Positions 55,810 through 64,000 of a stretch of 64,000 nt of DNA are shown here, piece by piece. Location of the stretch: positions 37,318-101,317 of the forward strand of contig CAJJBP010000003.1 of the NCBI GenBank assembly GCA_905182425.1. The letters run 5' to 3'. How positions within the stretch are numbered: the stretch's first letter is position 1; each line of letters begins with the position of its first letter. This DNA is from an uncultured Planktomarina sp. Lineage in GTDB: Bacteria; Pseudomonadota; Alphaproteobacteria; Rhodobacterales; Rhodobacteraceae. Both the position numbers and the translations under genes were made by a program. The notes below the pieces were generated by a model. That model was given only the letters and a program-made list of their open reading frames with translations, did not search any database and was not told where the DNA came from.

Positions 55810-57084
55810 TTAATCTACAGCCTTGGCTGCCAGCTGCTTTGCAACATCTTCTTCCATGCGCACGTAGGCTTGCTCAAGGGTAAGCTCACCCACAATTGCT
55901 TCATTCAAACGCGAGATAAGCGCGTTGAACATGATGCGGTTATTCGGATAACCTTGAAGATCGAAAGCTGTCGGTGAAATTTTTGGTACAGCGCCTGCAA
56001 AGGTGCTCAAAGCATGCTTGGCACGCGCGTCATCTGTCGCAAAATCTACACCACCAGTTGCTAGCTTAAGATGGCCAGGAATGAATAGGTTTTTACCGTA
56101 AAATTCAGCTAGGTTTTCCTCTTGTGCGAGAAAGTCCATTAACTTGCCTACTTCTTCTGGATGCTTTGTATCCTTCATTGCAACGAGTGCAGCACCACCT
56201 GGCATACCAGTACAAGCTGCAGCACCGCATGGAGCTGGTACGGCCCACCAATCAAACGCATCGCCGATTGTTCCAGAGAATTGGCCAATTTGCCACGAGC
56301 CAGACATGTACATCACAACCTGGCCATTGGCAAAATCTTCGTTGGCACCAAGGTACGATGAACCTGACACAGATCCCCATAGTTCCTTCGTCATAGTACC
56401 GTCTTGGTGCCAGTCATAAAGGCGCTGGGCCATTTCTTTCAAACCATCATCAACCAAGGCTGGTTCTCCGTCGGCATTGAACATTTTAGCACCCATAGCA
56501 ATCGCTGGGCCTGAAACACGGTGTCCGGAGCGGTCCCATGCCATAGGAATAGGGATATCAAGTTTGTCCGCAACATCATTGGCTGCAGCGGCCCATTCAT
56601 CCCAGGTTGCGCCATCCCCGGGCATAGCAACGCCAGCCTGCTCAAAGAAGGTTTTGTTCACATAGGGGCCAGTTACTGTTAGCTGCGTCATGAAGCCCGA
56701 GATTCTATCAGAGTCTGGCGCCAACCAATCGAGGAACGGTCCAAAGCTCGCTTCCCAGTAAGCACTGTCTGAGATGTGTGGCGTCAGGTCCATATAATAT
56801 TTGCTAAGGCCACCTAAATCTGTGACGCGGGCAAGATCAGGTCCAGCACCAGCTGCCAACTGAATCGGCAAAGATTCCATGATAGATTTGTATGGCACAA
56901 CATCAATAACAACAGAAATGTCTGGATTTTTTGCCTCAAAACGATCAATGATGGACTGCATGACTTCGCTTTCACTGCCGTCATTATACCACATCATACG
57001 CAATTCTGTTTCTGCCAGCGCCGAAGTAGCACCCAGCGTGGCTAACACGGAAGTCGTAGCCAGTAGTCTTTTAAAATTTAACAT
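55810..57084 (-). CDS. Carbohydrate ABC transporter, periplasmic binding protein
   Basis: This 424-aa exported protein has a signal peptide (MLNFKRLLATTSVLATLGATSALA) and the type-1 sugar-binding fold (RMMWYNDGSESEVMQSIIDRFE near the mature N-terminus). A Cys pair (PCGAAAC) and GMPGGAALV follow. The start at 57084 is preferred because GGAGG lies 9 bases upstream. It is the first gene of the seven-gene leftward operon and defines the import specificity of the cluster. I cannot tell from sequence whether it binds a sulfonated or a neutral sugar. Confidence 0.9.
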   Translation of the reverse strand: MLNFKRLLATTSVLATLGATSALAETELRMMWYNDGSESEVMQSIIDRFEAKNPDISVVIDVVPYKSIMESLPIQLAAGAGPDLARVTDLGGLSKYYMDLTPHISDSAYWEASFGPFLDWLAPDSDRISGFMTQLTVTGPYVNKTFFEQAGVAMPGDGATWDEWAAAANDVADKLDIPIPMAWDRSGHRVSGPAIAMGAKMFNADGEPALVDDGLKEMAQRLYDWHQDGTMTKELWGSVSGSSYLGANEDFANGQVVMYMSGSWQIGQFSGTIGDAFDWWAVPAPCGAAACTGMPGGAALVAMKDTKHPEEVGKLMDFLAQEENLAEFYGKNLFIPGHLKLATGGVDFATDDARAKHALSTFAGAVPKISPTAFDLQGYPNNRIMFNALISRLNEAIVGELTLEQAYVRMEEDVAKQLAAKAVD

Positions 57085-57400
57085 CAAAGATGTCCTCCCA
57101 ATTAGAACTGTGCCTGCCCGAGCGATATTAGCAGACTTTTTTTATTATAACCTCAGCTCATACGCCAAGCTCACTCCATATTTTATGGCTTTCGAATTAT
57201 CGATTTGAAAAATTCACGACTCGATACACCACACTGTCAAAGTAAGAATTAGTATGCGGCTGTTTTTTTCTATGGCAAGCACATTAATCAAAAATTTAAT
57301 TTTTAATCTTCTTTGAAAGTATACTCAAACTTCCATCGGTTAGTTTTTTGACTGAAAAACAGACATTTCATTTCGGCATGTGCTGGAACAAAGTATACTT
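57085..57400. promoter_or_regulatory. Upstream region of the carbohydrate-transporter operon
   Basis: AT-rich region that must contain the operon promoter. I see no clear LacI- or GntR-type palindrome. Confidence 0.35.
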
Positions 57401-57487
57401 TTACCAAAATAAGAAATTGAATTCAAAACCCATACTGAGGCCAATCCAGACTGCGAAAACGCAAAGTACTATTCCTATTTCTTTCAT
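57401..57487 (-). CDS. Possible 28-aa single-helix membrane peptide
   Basis: An ATG (57487) opens 28 codons giving MKEIGIVLCVFAVWIGLSMG followed by a short aromatic tail. This is one hydrophobic helix with a charged N-terminus. A GAGG stretch lies 4 bases upstream. Such small membrane peptides are real in many bacteria, but a chance frame in AT-rich DNA is equally possible. Confidence 0.35.
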   Translation of the reverse strand: MKEIGIVLCVFAVWIGLSMGFEFNFLFW

Positions 57488-57574
57488 GCGACCTCGTCTC
57501 TTTTCTATTTCTTTTTTAGTTTAAATGAGTTTGTCATGAGGAATGGGATTATTGTCAGGTGTTAGATCTCTATA

Positions 57575-58033
57575 CTAATCTCTATTAGGGAACTCTATTC
57601 TTGAAAATGGCCAATCTGTTTCAAGCCAACGTTTAAATTTTGAGCTTAATCGGGCCTCAAGTCCATTGACGAGATGTTCTTGGCGTATCCAATAGAATGC
57701 TTGCGCTTGATATTCTGATTTCATTGACGGGTAGATATAGCAACAACCAAGGCATAACTCACCATCCAAAGACATGACCGAGTAAGCAAAGGAATGCCTC
57801 AGAGTAAATTCTCTTTGATGCCAGCCAAGATCAATAAGGTTTTCCTCTATAGTTAAACCAAGAGGCCAACCATCGTCACTTCCCATCAAGCCTTGCAAAT
57901 GTTCCACGCTGCTCATAACGGCGTCATAATCCTTAATTAAATTATCAACGGTAAGTGGTTTCAAAGCAAATTCATCGGTTTTAAGACTTTGAGGTATTGA
58001 GAAACTATTAGGAACTATTGGTCGACTATACAT
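57575..58033 (-). CDS. GNAT-like N-acetyltransferase family protein (tentative)
   Basis: This 152-aa protein opens with a FALKPLTVDNLIKDYDAVMSS segment, a pattern I associate with a GNAT-related family. A middle beta strand (FAYSVMSLDGELCLGCCYIYP) corresponds to the fold's core and is followed by a C-terminal helical part (LVNGLEARLSSKFKRWLETDWPF). The classic acetyl-CoA loop RxxGxG/A is not obvious, so the activity is uncertain. The ATG at 58033 is preferred to an upstream GTG because GGAG lies 11 bases before it. Confidence 0.55.
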   Translation of the reverse strand: MYSRPIVPNSFSIPQSLKTDEFALKPLTVDNLIKDYDAVMSSVEHLQGLMGSDDGWPLGLTIEENLIDLGWHQREFTLRHSFAYSVMSLDGELCLGCCYIYPSMKSEYQAQAFYWIRQEHLVNGLEARLSSKFKRWLETDWPFSRIEFPNRD

Positions 58034-58331
58034 TACTTTTTTCACTCCAGTTTAAAGTTTCTATAGTCTTCAGCTCGATGAGTGTCTCGCATAGAGCTCA
58101 CAGTTGAAACAGTAGGGTCATGCCTAGCTTTGTGACCCACACTATATTAATTCCTACATGGTTTTGGTCCTGGATGCGTTGTGGGTTTCGTCATCACTAG
58201 CTCTTTTGAAACGAGCCGCTATCAGATTTAGTCTGCAGGGCGTTGTAACCAATAACCATACCAAATTTTAGACTACAGAGGGCCCTTTTACTAATTATAC
58301 TGTTGTGGGAGCTTGGGTAATCAAAAAATTA
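58034..58331. other. Intergenic region, nothing recognised
   Basis: About 300 bases between two leftward genes. No supported RNA, repeat or terminator. Confidence 0.35.
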
Positions 58332-58817
58332 TTAGTTAGCCAGATATTTTTCAATAGCTTTTTTGAGTTCTCGTTCAGCGTTGCATGGTAACCAACATAT
58401 TTTTTCTATTTTTGTCAGATTAGCTCTGGCTTCATCAATTTTGTCAAGCTGGAGGAACAGTTCGCCCTGGTATTCTAAAGCTCCTGTGTGCTTGGGATGA
58501 AGTGCTAAGGCGGCGGCGTAATATTCTCCTGCAACCTTCAATTTACCAGACTTTCTAGCTGTGAAACCTAAAAGATTAAGACGGTCAGCTTCCTTTGTTC
58601 CCACTTTCATTTTTTCAAGTTGTACGTGAGCCTCCTTGTACTTTAACATCCCAATGAGAGTTTTGACCTCAGAAAAAATATCAATATCCTCTTTTGAACT
58701 GCCATAACGACCAGAGCTCGAGGAAGCGGATTCAGTGCTGTCATCGTCACCGCCTGCTGCTAATGACATTCCAGTGGTCAGACTTAAAAATAGTGTAAGG
58801 CAAATAATTTTTCTCAT
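58332..58817 (-). CDS. Exported TPR-repeat protein
   Basis: This protein of about 161 aa has a signal peptide (MRKIICLTLFLSLTTGMSLA), an acidic Ser-rich linker (DDDSTESASSSS) and about three TPR-like helical hairpins (about 60-150: LLGFTARKSGKLKVAGEYYAAAL followed by HTGALEYQGELFLQ). It is probably periplasmic, mediating protein contacts. Two Cys near the C-terminus (CWLPC) could form a disulfide. The start at 58817 is favoured over 58823 because the AGGA site has better spacing. Confidence 0.75.
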   Translation of the reverse strand: MRKIICLTLFLSLTTGMSLAAGGDDDSTESASSSSGRYGSSKEDIDIFSEVKTLIGMLKYKEAHVQLEKMKVGTKEADRLNLLGFTARKSGKLKVAGEYYAAALALHPKHTGALEYQGELFLQLDKIDEARANLTKIEKICWLPCNAERELKKAIEKYLAN

Positions 58818-59059
58818 GTTCATTCCTATGTAACTTTGCGTAAATGTGATCTATTCTTTGAAATTGTTACGCGTTGAGAACTAAAACAGATCAATTAAAA
58901 ATTTCTTAAAGCTAGAAGTAATCCTCGCACTTCAACTAACTAAGTTTCACTATTAGTATAAAATTAAAATGGCCTTTGAAGGTATGCGTTGTGATAGTGG
59001 CACTGGTTGATACGCTGTCAGGGTTATCTGTTATTTATTACAAAATATTGGAGAAAGTC

Positions 59060-59289
59060 ATGCAACTAAAAAATAACCCTGACCATAGCGAGCGTTATAG
59101 GGCTTAGCTTTTCAAACTCATGTTATGCGGGGATAATCACTGGCATTTAGTATCATTTGCCTGGCTACTATAGCTCTTGAAATTCCTGGCGTTATTTCCG
59201 CGCTTCTACCTGTCATTGGTACTGGAATAATCGCTATTTTATCTATTATAACTTGGTGCAATCTATCAACTGCTAATAATCAAGCATAA
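59060..59289 (+). pseudogene. Small exported or membrane protein, probably frameshifted
   Basis: An ATG (59060) with GGAG 6 bases upstream begins MQLKNN and stops early at 59107. Removing one A from the A6 run at the fifth codon would instead give a convincing signal peptide (MQLKITLTIASVIGLSFSNSCYA). A further shift near 59145 would continue into a hydrophobic stretch (GVISALLPVIGTGIIAIL) up to TAA at 59287-59289. I read this as a decayed small membrane or exported protein; chance is possible. Confidence 0.4.
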
Positions 59290-59368
59290 GCTTGATCAAC
59301 AAAATGATGGCCTATCTCAGCAAAGTGATATTGAAATTAATCATATAAAGTTTGTAGGAACCAATAAA

Positions 59369-59854
59369 ATGAAAGAATATTTGGGAGGATGTTCATGCGG
59401 GAGAATTAGATATGAGCTTCTGGCTAAGCCTATGTTTACCCACTGTTGTCACTGCCACTTATGCCAACAAATAACGGGGTCCGCATTTATAACGAATACA
59501 TTTATTGAGGGAGCTAATTTTAAATTAACATCAGGAAAAACAGCGCCTTTTATAGGTCCTTCTGGCTCTGGACGTGGACATACTATTAAGCGTTGTCCTG
59601 ACTGCGGTGACCCAATTGTAAGTTATTTTGGAGATACAGAGCATCTCGCTGTTTTTAAGGCGGGTACACTGGATAATCCTAATCTAGCTCCCCCTGAGGC
59701 CCATGTCTTCGTGAATACCAAAGTAGACTGGTTGCAGATACCAGCAGAGACCCCATCATTTGAAATGTTCTATAACTTCGAAGAGACATGGCCAGCTAGT
59801 GCATTTTTAAGATTGCAAAAAGTAAGAAAGCTACAGCAGGGTAAATTGGATTAA
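59369..59854 (+). CDS. GFA-family (formaldehyde-activating-like) zinc protein
   Basis: This 161-aa protein has the GFA/CENP-V fold with zinc ligands CSCG (about 8-11), HCCHCHLCQ (about 27-35) and CPDCG (about 80-84). Members bind zinc. Some were proposed to condense glutathione with formaldehyde, but most are of unknown function. The ATG follows AGGAACC. It stands alone between the decayed small gene and the BMP transporter. Confidence 0.85.
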   Translation: MKEYLGGCSCGRIRYELLAKPMFTHCCHCHLCQQITGSAFITNTFIEGANFKLTSGKTAPFIGPSGSGRGHTIKRCPDCGDPIVSYFGDTEHLAVFKAGTLDNPNLAPPEAHVFVNTKVDWLQIPAETPSFEMFYNFEETWPASAFLRLQKVRKLQQGKLD

Positions 59855-60050
59855 AGCGGGCAATGCGACGGTAACCCCAGGCTTGGCTTTATATATCAAA
59901 ATGGGGCGTGTTTTGTCATCCAAAGACACTACAAAGTGCGCCCTGCACGCTTGAGCCAAGTTTAATATGACAAAGCCTTTAGTCTCAAGTTTTTCTTGAC
60001 CGATTGATAAAAAAAGAAGTTACTACATCTGAAACAGGAGGGGAACTATA

Positions 60051-61058
60051 ATGACTAAATTCACATATTTTAATCGTCGACATTTCATGGCGACCACAGC
60101 CGCCACGTCGCTTTTGATTGGCGCCAGTCACACAGCTGCTGCTGAACCGATCAAGGTGGCGGCCATTTATACAGTGCCCGTTGAACAGCAATGGGTCAGC
60201 CGCATCCATAAAGCAGCACTCACAGCGCAAGATCGTGGAGACATTTCTTACTCGTTCTCGGAGAATGTTAGCAATACTGATTATGCACGTGTGATGCGCG
60301 AATATGCTGAGGCGGGTAACACGCTGATCATCGGCGAAGTGTTCGGCGCGGAACAAGAGGCACGCGAAGTTGCTGCTGAATATCCAAACGTTGCATTCTT
60401 GATGGGCTCAAGCTTTAAAGAAGACGCGGCGCTGCAGAATTTTTCGGTCTTTGACAACTATATTCAAGACGCGTCCTATCTATCTGGCATCATTGCTGGT
60501 GCGATGACTGAGTCTGGCAATATTGGCATGGTTGGCGGTTTTCCCATTCCCGAAGTGAACCGTCTGATGCATGCGTTCATGGCTGGTGCGCTTGAAATGA
60601 ACCCAGATATCAAGTTCCAGGTGAGCTTTATAGGAAGCTGGTTCGATCCGCCTAAAGCCAAAGAAACTGCATTCGCGATGATCGAAAACGGTGTTGACGT
60701 TCTTTATGCTGAACGCTTCGGTGTTTCTGACGCCGCCAAGGAAAAGGGCATTCTAGCGATTGGAAACGTCATCGACACGCAAGCTGATTATCCTGATACT
60801 GTTGTAGCTTCAGCTATTTGGAACTTTGAGCCAACGTTAGATACTGCAATTGCAGCTGTTCATGCTGGCACTTTTGCAGCGGCAGATTATGGGGTCTATT
60901 CCTTCATGAAACAAGGAGGAACCGAACTGGCGCCGTTGGGCACGTTCGATGGAAAAGTTCCGGCAGCTGCACTTTCGCTTGTTAGGCAGCGTGAGGCTGA
61001 GATCAAATCTGGCGCGTTCTCGGTCACGATTAACGACAACGAACCATCGTCGTCTTGA
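60051..61058 (+). CDS. BMP-family ABC transporter substrate-binding protein (PnrA-like)
   Basis: This 335-aa exported protein has an N-terminal twin-arginine-like signal (NRRHFMATTAATSLLIGASHTAAA). The BMP/Med fold shows in AAIYTVPVEQQWVSRIHKAA, AGNTLIIGEVFGAEQEA and DYGVYSFMKQGG. Members bind nucleosides or purine-like compounds. GGAGGGG precedes the ATG. It starts a rightward transporter operon of binding protein, ATPase and two permeases. The ATPase gene that follows is damaged, so the system may be non-functional. Confidence 0.88.
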   Translation: MTKFTYFNRRHFMATTAATSLLIGASHTAAAEPIKVAAIYTVPVEQQWVSRIHKAALTAQDRGDISYSFSENVSNTDYARVMREYAEAGNTLIIGEVFGAEQEAREVAAEYPNVAFLMGSSFKEDAALQNFSVFDNYIQDASYLSGIIAGAMTESGNIGMVGGFPIPEVNRLMHAFMAGALEMNPDIKFQVSFIGSWFDPPKAKETAFAMIENGVDVLYAERFGVSDAAKEKGILAIGNVIDTQADYPDTVVASAIWNFEPTLDTAIAAVHAGTFAAADYGVYSFMKQGGTELAPLGTFDGKVPAAALSLVRQREAEIKSGAFSVTINDNEPSSS

Positions 61059-61065
61059 TCGAACA

Positions 61066-62541
61066 TGTCCAAAGATGCAGTTGAGGCACTTTCCCTTAAC
61101 GCCATAACCAAACGATTTGGAGAGCTGACCGCGAATGATGCGGTCAGCCTATCGTAATGTGAGTTATCACTGCACCGGAATCCATTACCCGCGCAGGTAA
61201 GACCACCTTCAGCGTCACCCTCGCCTACACGCACATTGAAGCGGTCGCTCCGGTAGAGGCTCCTGACGCAACCGAGGTTCCCGTAATCGCGACACCCACT
61301 AAGGAGGCCAAAATCTGATGCACAGATCTCCCAGAGAACGCCTGACCGCCTTGCGCTGGCAAACGGCAGCGGGGCGCGACAAGCTTAACCGGATTATGGA
61401 TGAAACCGGACTGCGCGCACCACTGGACGTTACGGTTGGGCGTTTGTCCGTTGGCGAACGGCAAAGAATTGAAATCCTGAAAGCGCTGTACCGCGATGTG
61501 CGCATACTGGTCCTTGACGAGCCAACTGCAGTTTGCGACGATGACCTGTTCGCAACCCTCAGACTTGCCATCGCAGAAGGGCTTTCAATCATCTTCATCT
61601 CGCATAAATTGCATGAAGTTATGGCTATCGCTGATCGGGTCGTTGTGTTGCGGCGCGGGAAGATGGCAGGCGGTGTCGATACAAAAGATACAGATAAAAA
61701 CGCGCTTGCCGTGATGATGATGGGGACTGAGGCGACGCCGCCAGAAGTCTCACCTGCAAAACCGGGCGCACCGTTGCTTGCACTGAGCAAAGTCACGACC
61801 CCTGATGTTGGTAGCGTCCCCGGTTTGAAGTCAGTTTCATTAGCCCTGAAAGCGGGTCAGATCGTCGGTCTTGCGGGTGTGTCTGGCAACGGACAGGCGG
61901 CGATGGCTGATGTCGTTGGTGGATTGTTAAATCCAAATGACGGGCAAGTCGTTCTGGGCAGCGAAACGGTTCAGAAATGGACGCCCCGTATCGCGGTGCA
62001 AAGCGGTATCGCGCGTATCCCTGAAGACCGACAAAAGACCGGCACGATTGCAGATTTTGACCTCATAGAGAATGCGATTCTGGAACGATATAAGTCACCT
62101 GCGTTTAGCAAGGGTGGTTGGATGAACTGGCGCAAGTCTCGTGCCTTTGCTGATGGTATTATCGACAAGTATGATGTGCGATGCCCCGGATCAGACACCC
62201 CGATCCGGCTGCTGTCGGGCGGCAACATGCAAAAGCTGATCCTTGGGCGGGTGCTTGAGGCTGATCCACAGATAATTCTAGCTAATCAACCTGTTCGTGG
62301 TCTGGATATTGGTGCGGTCAACTATGTGCACAGCCAATTGTTGGCGGCCCGGAAACGCGGTGCATCGGTGCTATTGATTTCTGAGGATTTGGATGAGATC
62401 ATAAGACTTTCCGATGTGATCCATGTCATTGCAGACGGACGGCTTTCACCAGAATTTAAGCGCGGCGAGATGACACCAGCGCAACTGGGGCTTTGGATGG
62501 CCGGTCAGGGATTCGAAATGGACGTTGCCCATGCGTCTTGA
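61066..62541 (+). pseudogene. BMP-type ABC transporter ATPase (two-NBD), internally deleted
   Basis: An ATG at 61066 starts MSKDAVEALSLNAITKRFGE, the correct N-terminus, but the frame stops at 61157. Homology resumes in a new frame at about 61340 (LTALRWQTAAG). The region that should hold the first Walker A (about 60-100 codons) is absent, replaced by 61158-61317. The rest has signature LSVGERQR and Walker B LVLDEPTAV. Here about five residues (LTPQE-like) are missing before DDLFATLR. The second NBD is intact with its natural degenerate Walker A (GVSGNGQA) and LSGGNMQK. The open piece is 61318-62541 (407 aa). Intact relatives are about 500-520 aa. Confidence 0.75.
61158..61317 (+). other. Unrelated patch inside the BMP-type ATPase gene
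   Basis: These 160 bases replace the first nucleotide-binding region. In one frame they read as the C-terminal tail of another protein (GKTTFSVTLAYTHIEAVAPV followed by a Pro/Glu/Thr-rich stretch ending KEAKI and a stop). This suggests a gene-fragment insertion or an assembly chimera. I do not recognise the source. Confidence 0.6.
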
Positions 62542-63580
62542 ACCAATCAAAAACCCAACGCTTGCTCGCAAGCTTGTCCCTCCTGCGATCGCACTTACTA
62601 CAACAATTGTGATCGCTTCGTTGTTGGCGACGGTTGCGGGGGCAGACTCGTTTTCTGTTATTGGTTTAATCCTCAAAGGTGCGTTTGGCTCAAAATTTGC
62701 GATCCTTGAAACGCTAAACCGCGCAACACCGTTGATCTTCACCGGCCTCGCGGTCGCCGTCGCATTTCGCGCTAAGTTCTGGAATATCGGCGCAGAGGCA
62801 CAGCTTTATGCAGGTGCGTTAATGACTGTTATGTTGGGTACTGGGGTGTTGCCATGGCCAAGCTTTGCGATCCTTCCTCTGATCATCATCGCATCCATCT
62901 TAGCAGGAGCCATTGTCCTTTTGGTCCCAGCTCTCCTTAAAACGCGGTTGGGCGTGGACGAAGTCGTCACGACACTGCTGTTTAATTTTATTTTTCTACT
63001 TTTCATCTCAATGTTGCTCGAAGGTGTACTCAAAGACCCGATGGGTATGGGCTGGCCAAAATCTGCCCGCCTTATACCTGAGGCGAGATTGCCGCGGATT
63101 GTGGATGGGTTACGCCTGCATTGGGGCTTCGGTCTCGCGATCTTCTCGGCTATTTGCATTTGGATCATCCAGACCCGTAGCACCTTAGGATATGAAATGC
63201 GTGCTGTAGGATTGAACAAGGATGCTGCTGCCTTCGCTGGCATTCCAGTCAACGTGGTGATCGTGAAAACGGCGCTTCTGTCTGGTGGCCTGGCAGCACT
63301 TGCTGGGTTTTCTGAGGTGGCCGGATTAAAGGGCAGCCTGACGCTCGATCTGTCGCCGGGCTTTGGCTACACAGGGATCATCGTGGCGATGCTGGCATTG
63401 TTACATCCACTCGGTGTTATCGTTGCGGCATTGTTCGTTGCCGGAATTTTTGTGGGCGCCGACAGTATGAGTAGAGCTGCTGATGTACCGACATATCTGG
63501 CGGACATCATGCTTGCGACAGCACTCCTTCTTATGGTGCTGGCCATCATGCTAACGCGGTTTCGTGTGGTGAGGGATTAG
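62531..63580 (+). CDS. BMP-type ABC transporter permease 1
   Basis: This 349-aa inner-membrane permease has 8-10 helices and the family motifs FRAKFWNIGAEAQLYAGAL (about 84-102) and GLAALAGFSEVAGL (about 257-270). It resembles nucleoside-type permeases (NupP/BmpC class). The ATG at 62531 overlaps the ATPase stop by 11 bases, which implies translational coupling to the damaged gene. An upstream TTG is the alternative start. Confidence 0.9.
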   Translation: MRLEPIKNPTLARKLVPPAIALTTTIVIASLLATVAGADSFSVIGLILKGAFGSKFAILETLNRATPLIFTGLAVAVAFRAKFWNIGAEAQLYAGALMTVMLGTGVLPWPSFAILPLIIIASILAGAIVLLVPALLKTRLGVDEVVTTLLFNFIFLLFISMLLEGVLKDPMGMGWPKSARLIPEARLPRIVDGLRLHWGFGLAIFSAICIWIIQTRSTLGYEMRAVGLNKDAAAFAGIPVNVVIVKTALLSGGLAALAGFSEVAGLKGSLTLDLSPGFGYTGIIVAMLALLHPLGVIVAALFVAGIFVGADSMSRAADVPTYLADIMLATALLLMVLAIMLTRFRVVRD

Positions 63581-63584
63581 CACC

Positions 63585-64000
63585 ATGGAAATTATCGAAA
63601 TCCTCTTGACCGCTAGCTTTTGGGCTGCAGCAATTCGCATCGCCAGCCCTCTGATTTTTGCCACATTGGGAGAGTTGATCTGCGAACGTGCAGGCGTCTT
63701 GAACCTCGGAATCGAGGGCATCATGGTAGCGGGTGCATTTGCAGGCTGGATGGCAGTTTATTCCGGCACTGGGCTTTGGACCGGCGTGTGCGTCGCGATG
63801 TTGGTCGGGATGTTATTTGGTCTGCTGCACAGCACACTTACCGTTCCGTTTGGCTTATCTCAGCATGTTGTGGGCCTTGGCGTCACCTTGCTGGCAACGT
63901 CATCCACCTATTATGCTTATCGGCTGGCGTTGCCAGAGGTCACAAGCCCGCCAAAAATAAAAGCATTCCAGCCCTTTGAAATCCCTATCTTATCAGACAT
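63585..64000 (+). CDS. BMP-type ABC transporter permease 2, partial
   Basis: An ATG at 63585, 5 bases after the previous stop, opens a frame that reaches the window end. It has the second-permease motifs LGELICERAGVLNLGIEGIM and SQHVVGLGVTLLAT. The C-terminal half is outside the window. Pairs with the upstream permease. Confidence 0.9.
   Translation, partial: MEIIEILLTASFWAAAIRIASPLIFATLGELICERAGVLNLGIEGIMVAGAFAGWMAVYSGTGLWTGVCVAMLVGMLFGLLHSTLTVPFGLSQHVVGLGVTLLATSSTYYAYRLALPEVTSPPKIKAFQPFEIPILSD

Noticed and set aside
1..64000. tRNA, rRNA, CRISPR, insertion sequence, prophage or toxin-antitoxin content
   Set aside because: I scanned for TTCGA-type T-loops, long direct repeats with spacers, transposase motifs and terminal inverted repeats, and found none convincing.

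Overview
The window looks like a chromosomal segment of a marine alphaproteobacterium of the Rhodobacterales (Roseobacter-type). The reasons are a Rhodobacter-style sorbitol/mannitol operon, a TctABC/TctDE tricarboxylate system, several solute-binding-protein transporters, a trimethylamine-dehydrogenase-like flavoprotein, an Ior-type molybdenum hydroxylase and a pseudoazurin. Base composition by eye is moderate (mid-40s % GC) with AT-rich gaps. I see no rRNA, tRNA, CRISPR array, insertion sequence or prophage.

Layout. 1-1834 (-): ATPase and the start of a permease of a polyamine-type ABC transporter. 2144-9704 (+): an amine-type catabolic block whose first three genes (flavin monooxygenase, RidA, DUF1028) are frameshifted, while the aldehyde dehydrogenase, LysR regulator, TMADH-like enzyme and ArsC/Spx-like protein are intact. 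10032-10970 (-): orphan efflux adaptor. 11256-17432: two-component system TctDE with an extra periplasmic binding protein (-), divergent from tctCBA (+). 17781-22647: small unknown proteins, a proline-racemase-family enzyme with a Ser/Thr active site, an MFS transporter and a cupin remnant. 22871-30505 (+): LacI regulator and a complete polyol uptake/oxidation operon (binding protein, two permeases, ATPase, SDR, mannitol dehydrogenase) with matching palindromic operators. 30571-35997: methyltransferase, small envelope proteins, a broken peroxiredoxin, a secreted pentapeptide-repeat protein, a keto-acid hydratase and a pseudoazurin. 36388-40360: three M20 peptidases. 40590-44260 (-): DUF2461 protein and a two-subunit molybdenum hydroxylase.

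44330-57084 is the most interesting stretch. It is a carbohydrate island with a GntR/UTRA regulator, three Gfo/Idh/MocA proteins, an SsuD-like flavin monooxygenase, a GH2 glycosidase, a 2-hydroxyacid dehydrogenase and a full MalFGK-type transporter. The SsuD-like enzyme keeps the residues I associate with sulfonate desulfonation, so I propose, as inference only, uptake and oxidative desulfonation of a sulfosugar or its glycoside by an arrangement I do not recognise.

57401-64000: small unknown proteins, a GFA-family protein, and a BMP-type nucleoside-like ABC transporter. Its ATPase has lost the first Walker A region and carries an unrelated patch of about 160 bp.

Two themes recur. Three binding-protein genes are followed by an intercistronic hairpin. 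Several genes are decaying by small indels or deletions while their operon neighbours remain intact. The frameshifts could be real or assembly errors; the sequence alone cannot decide.
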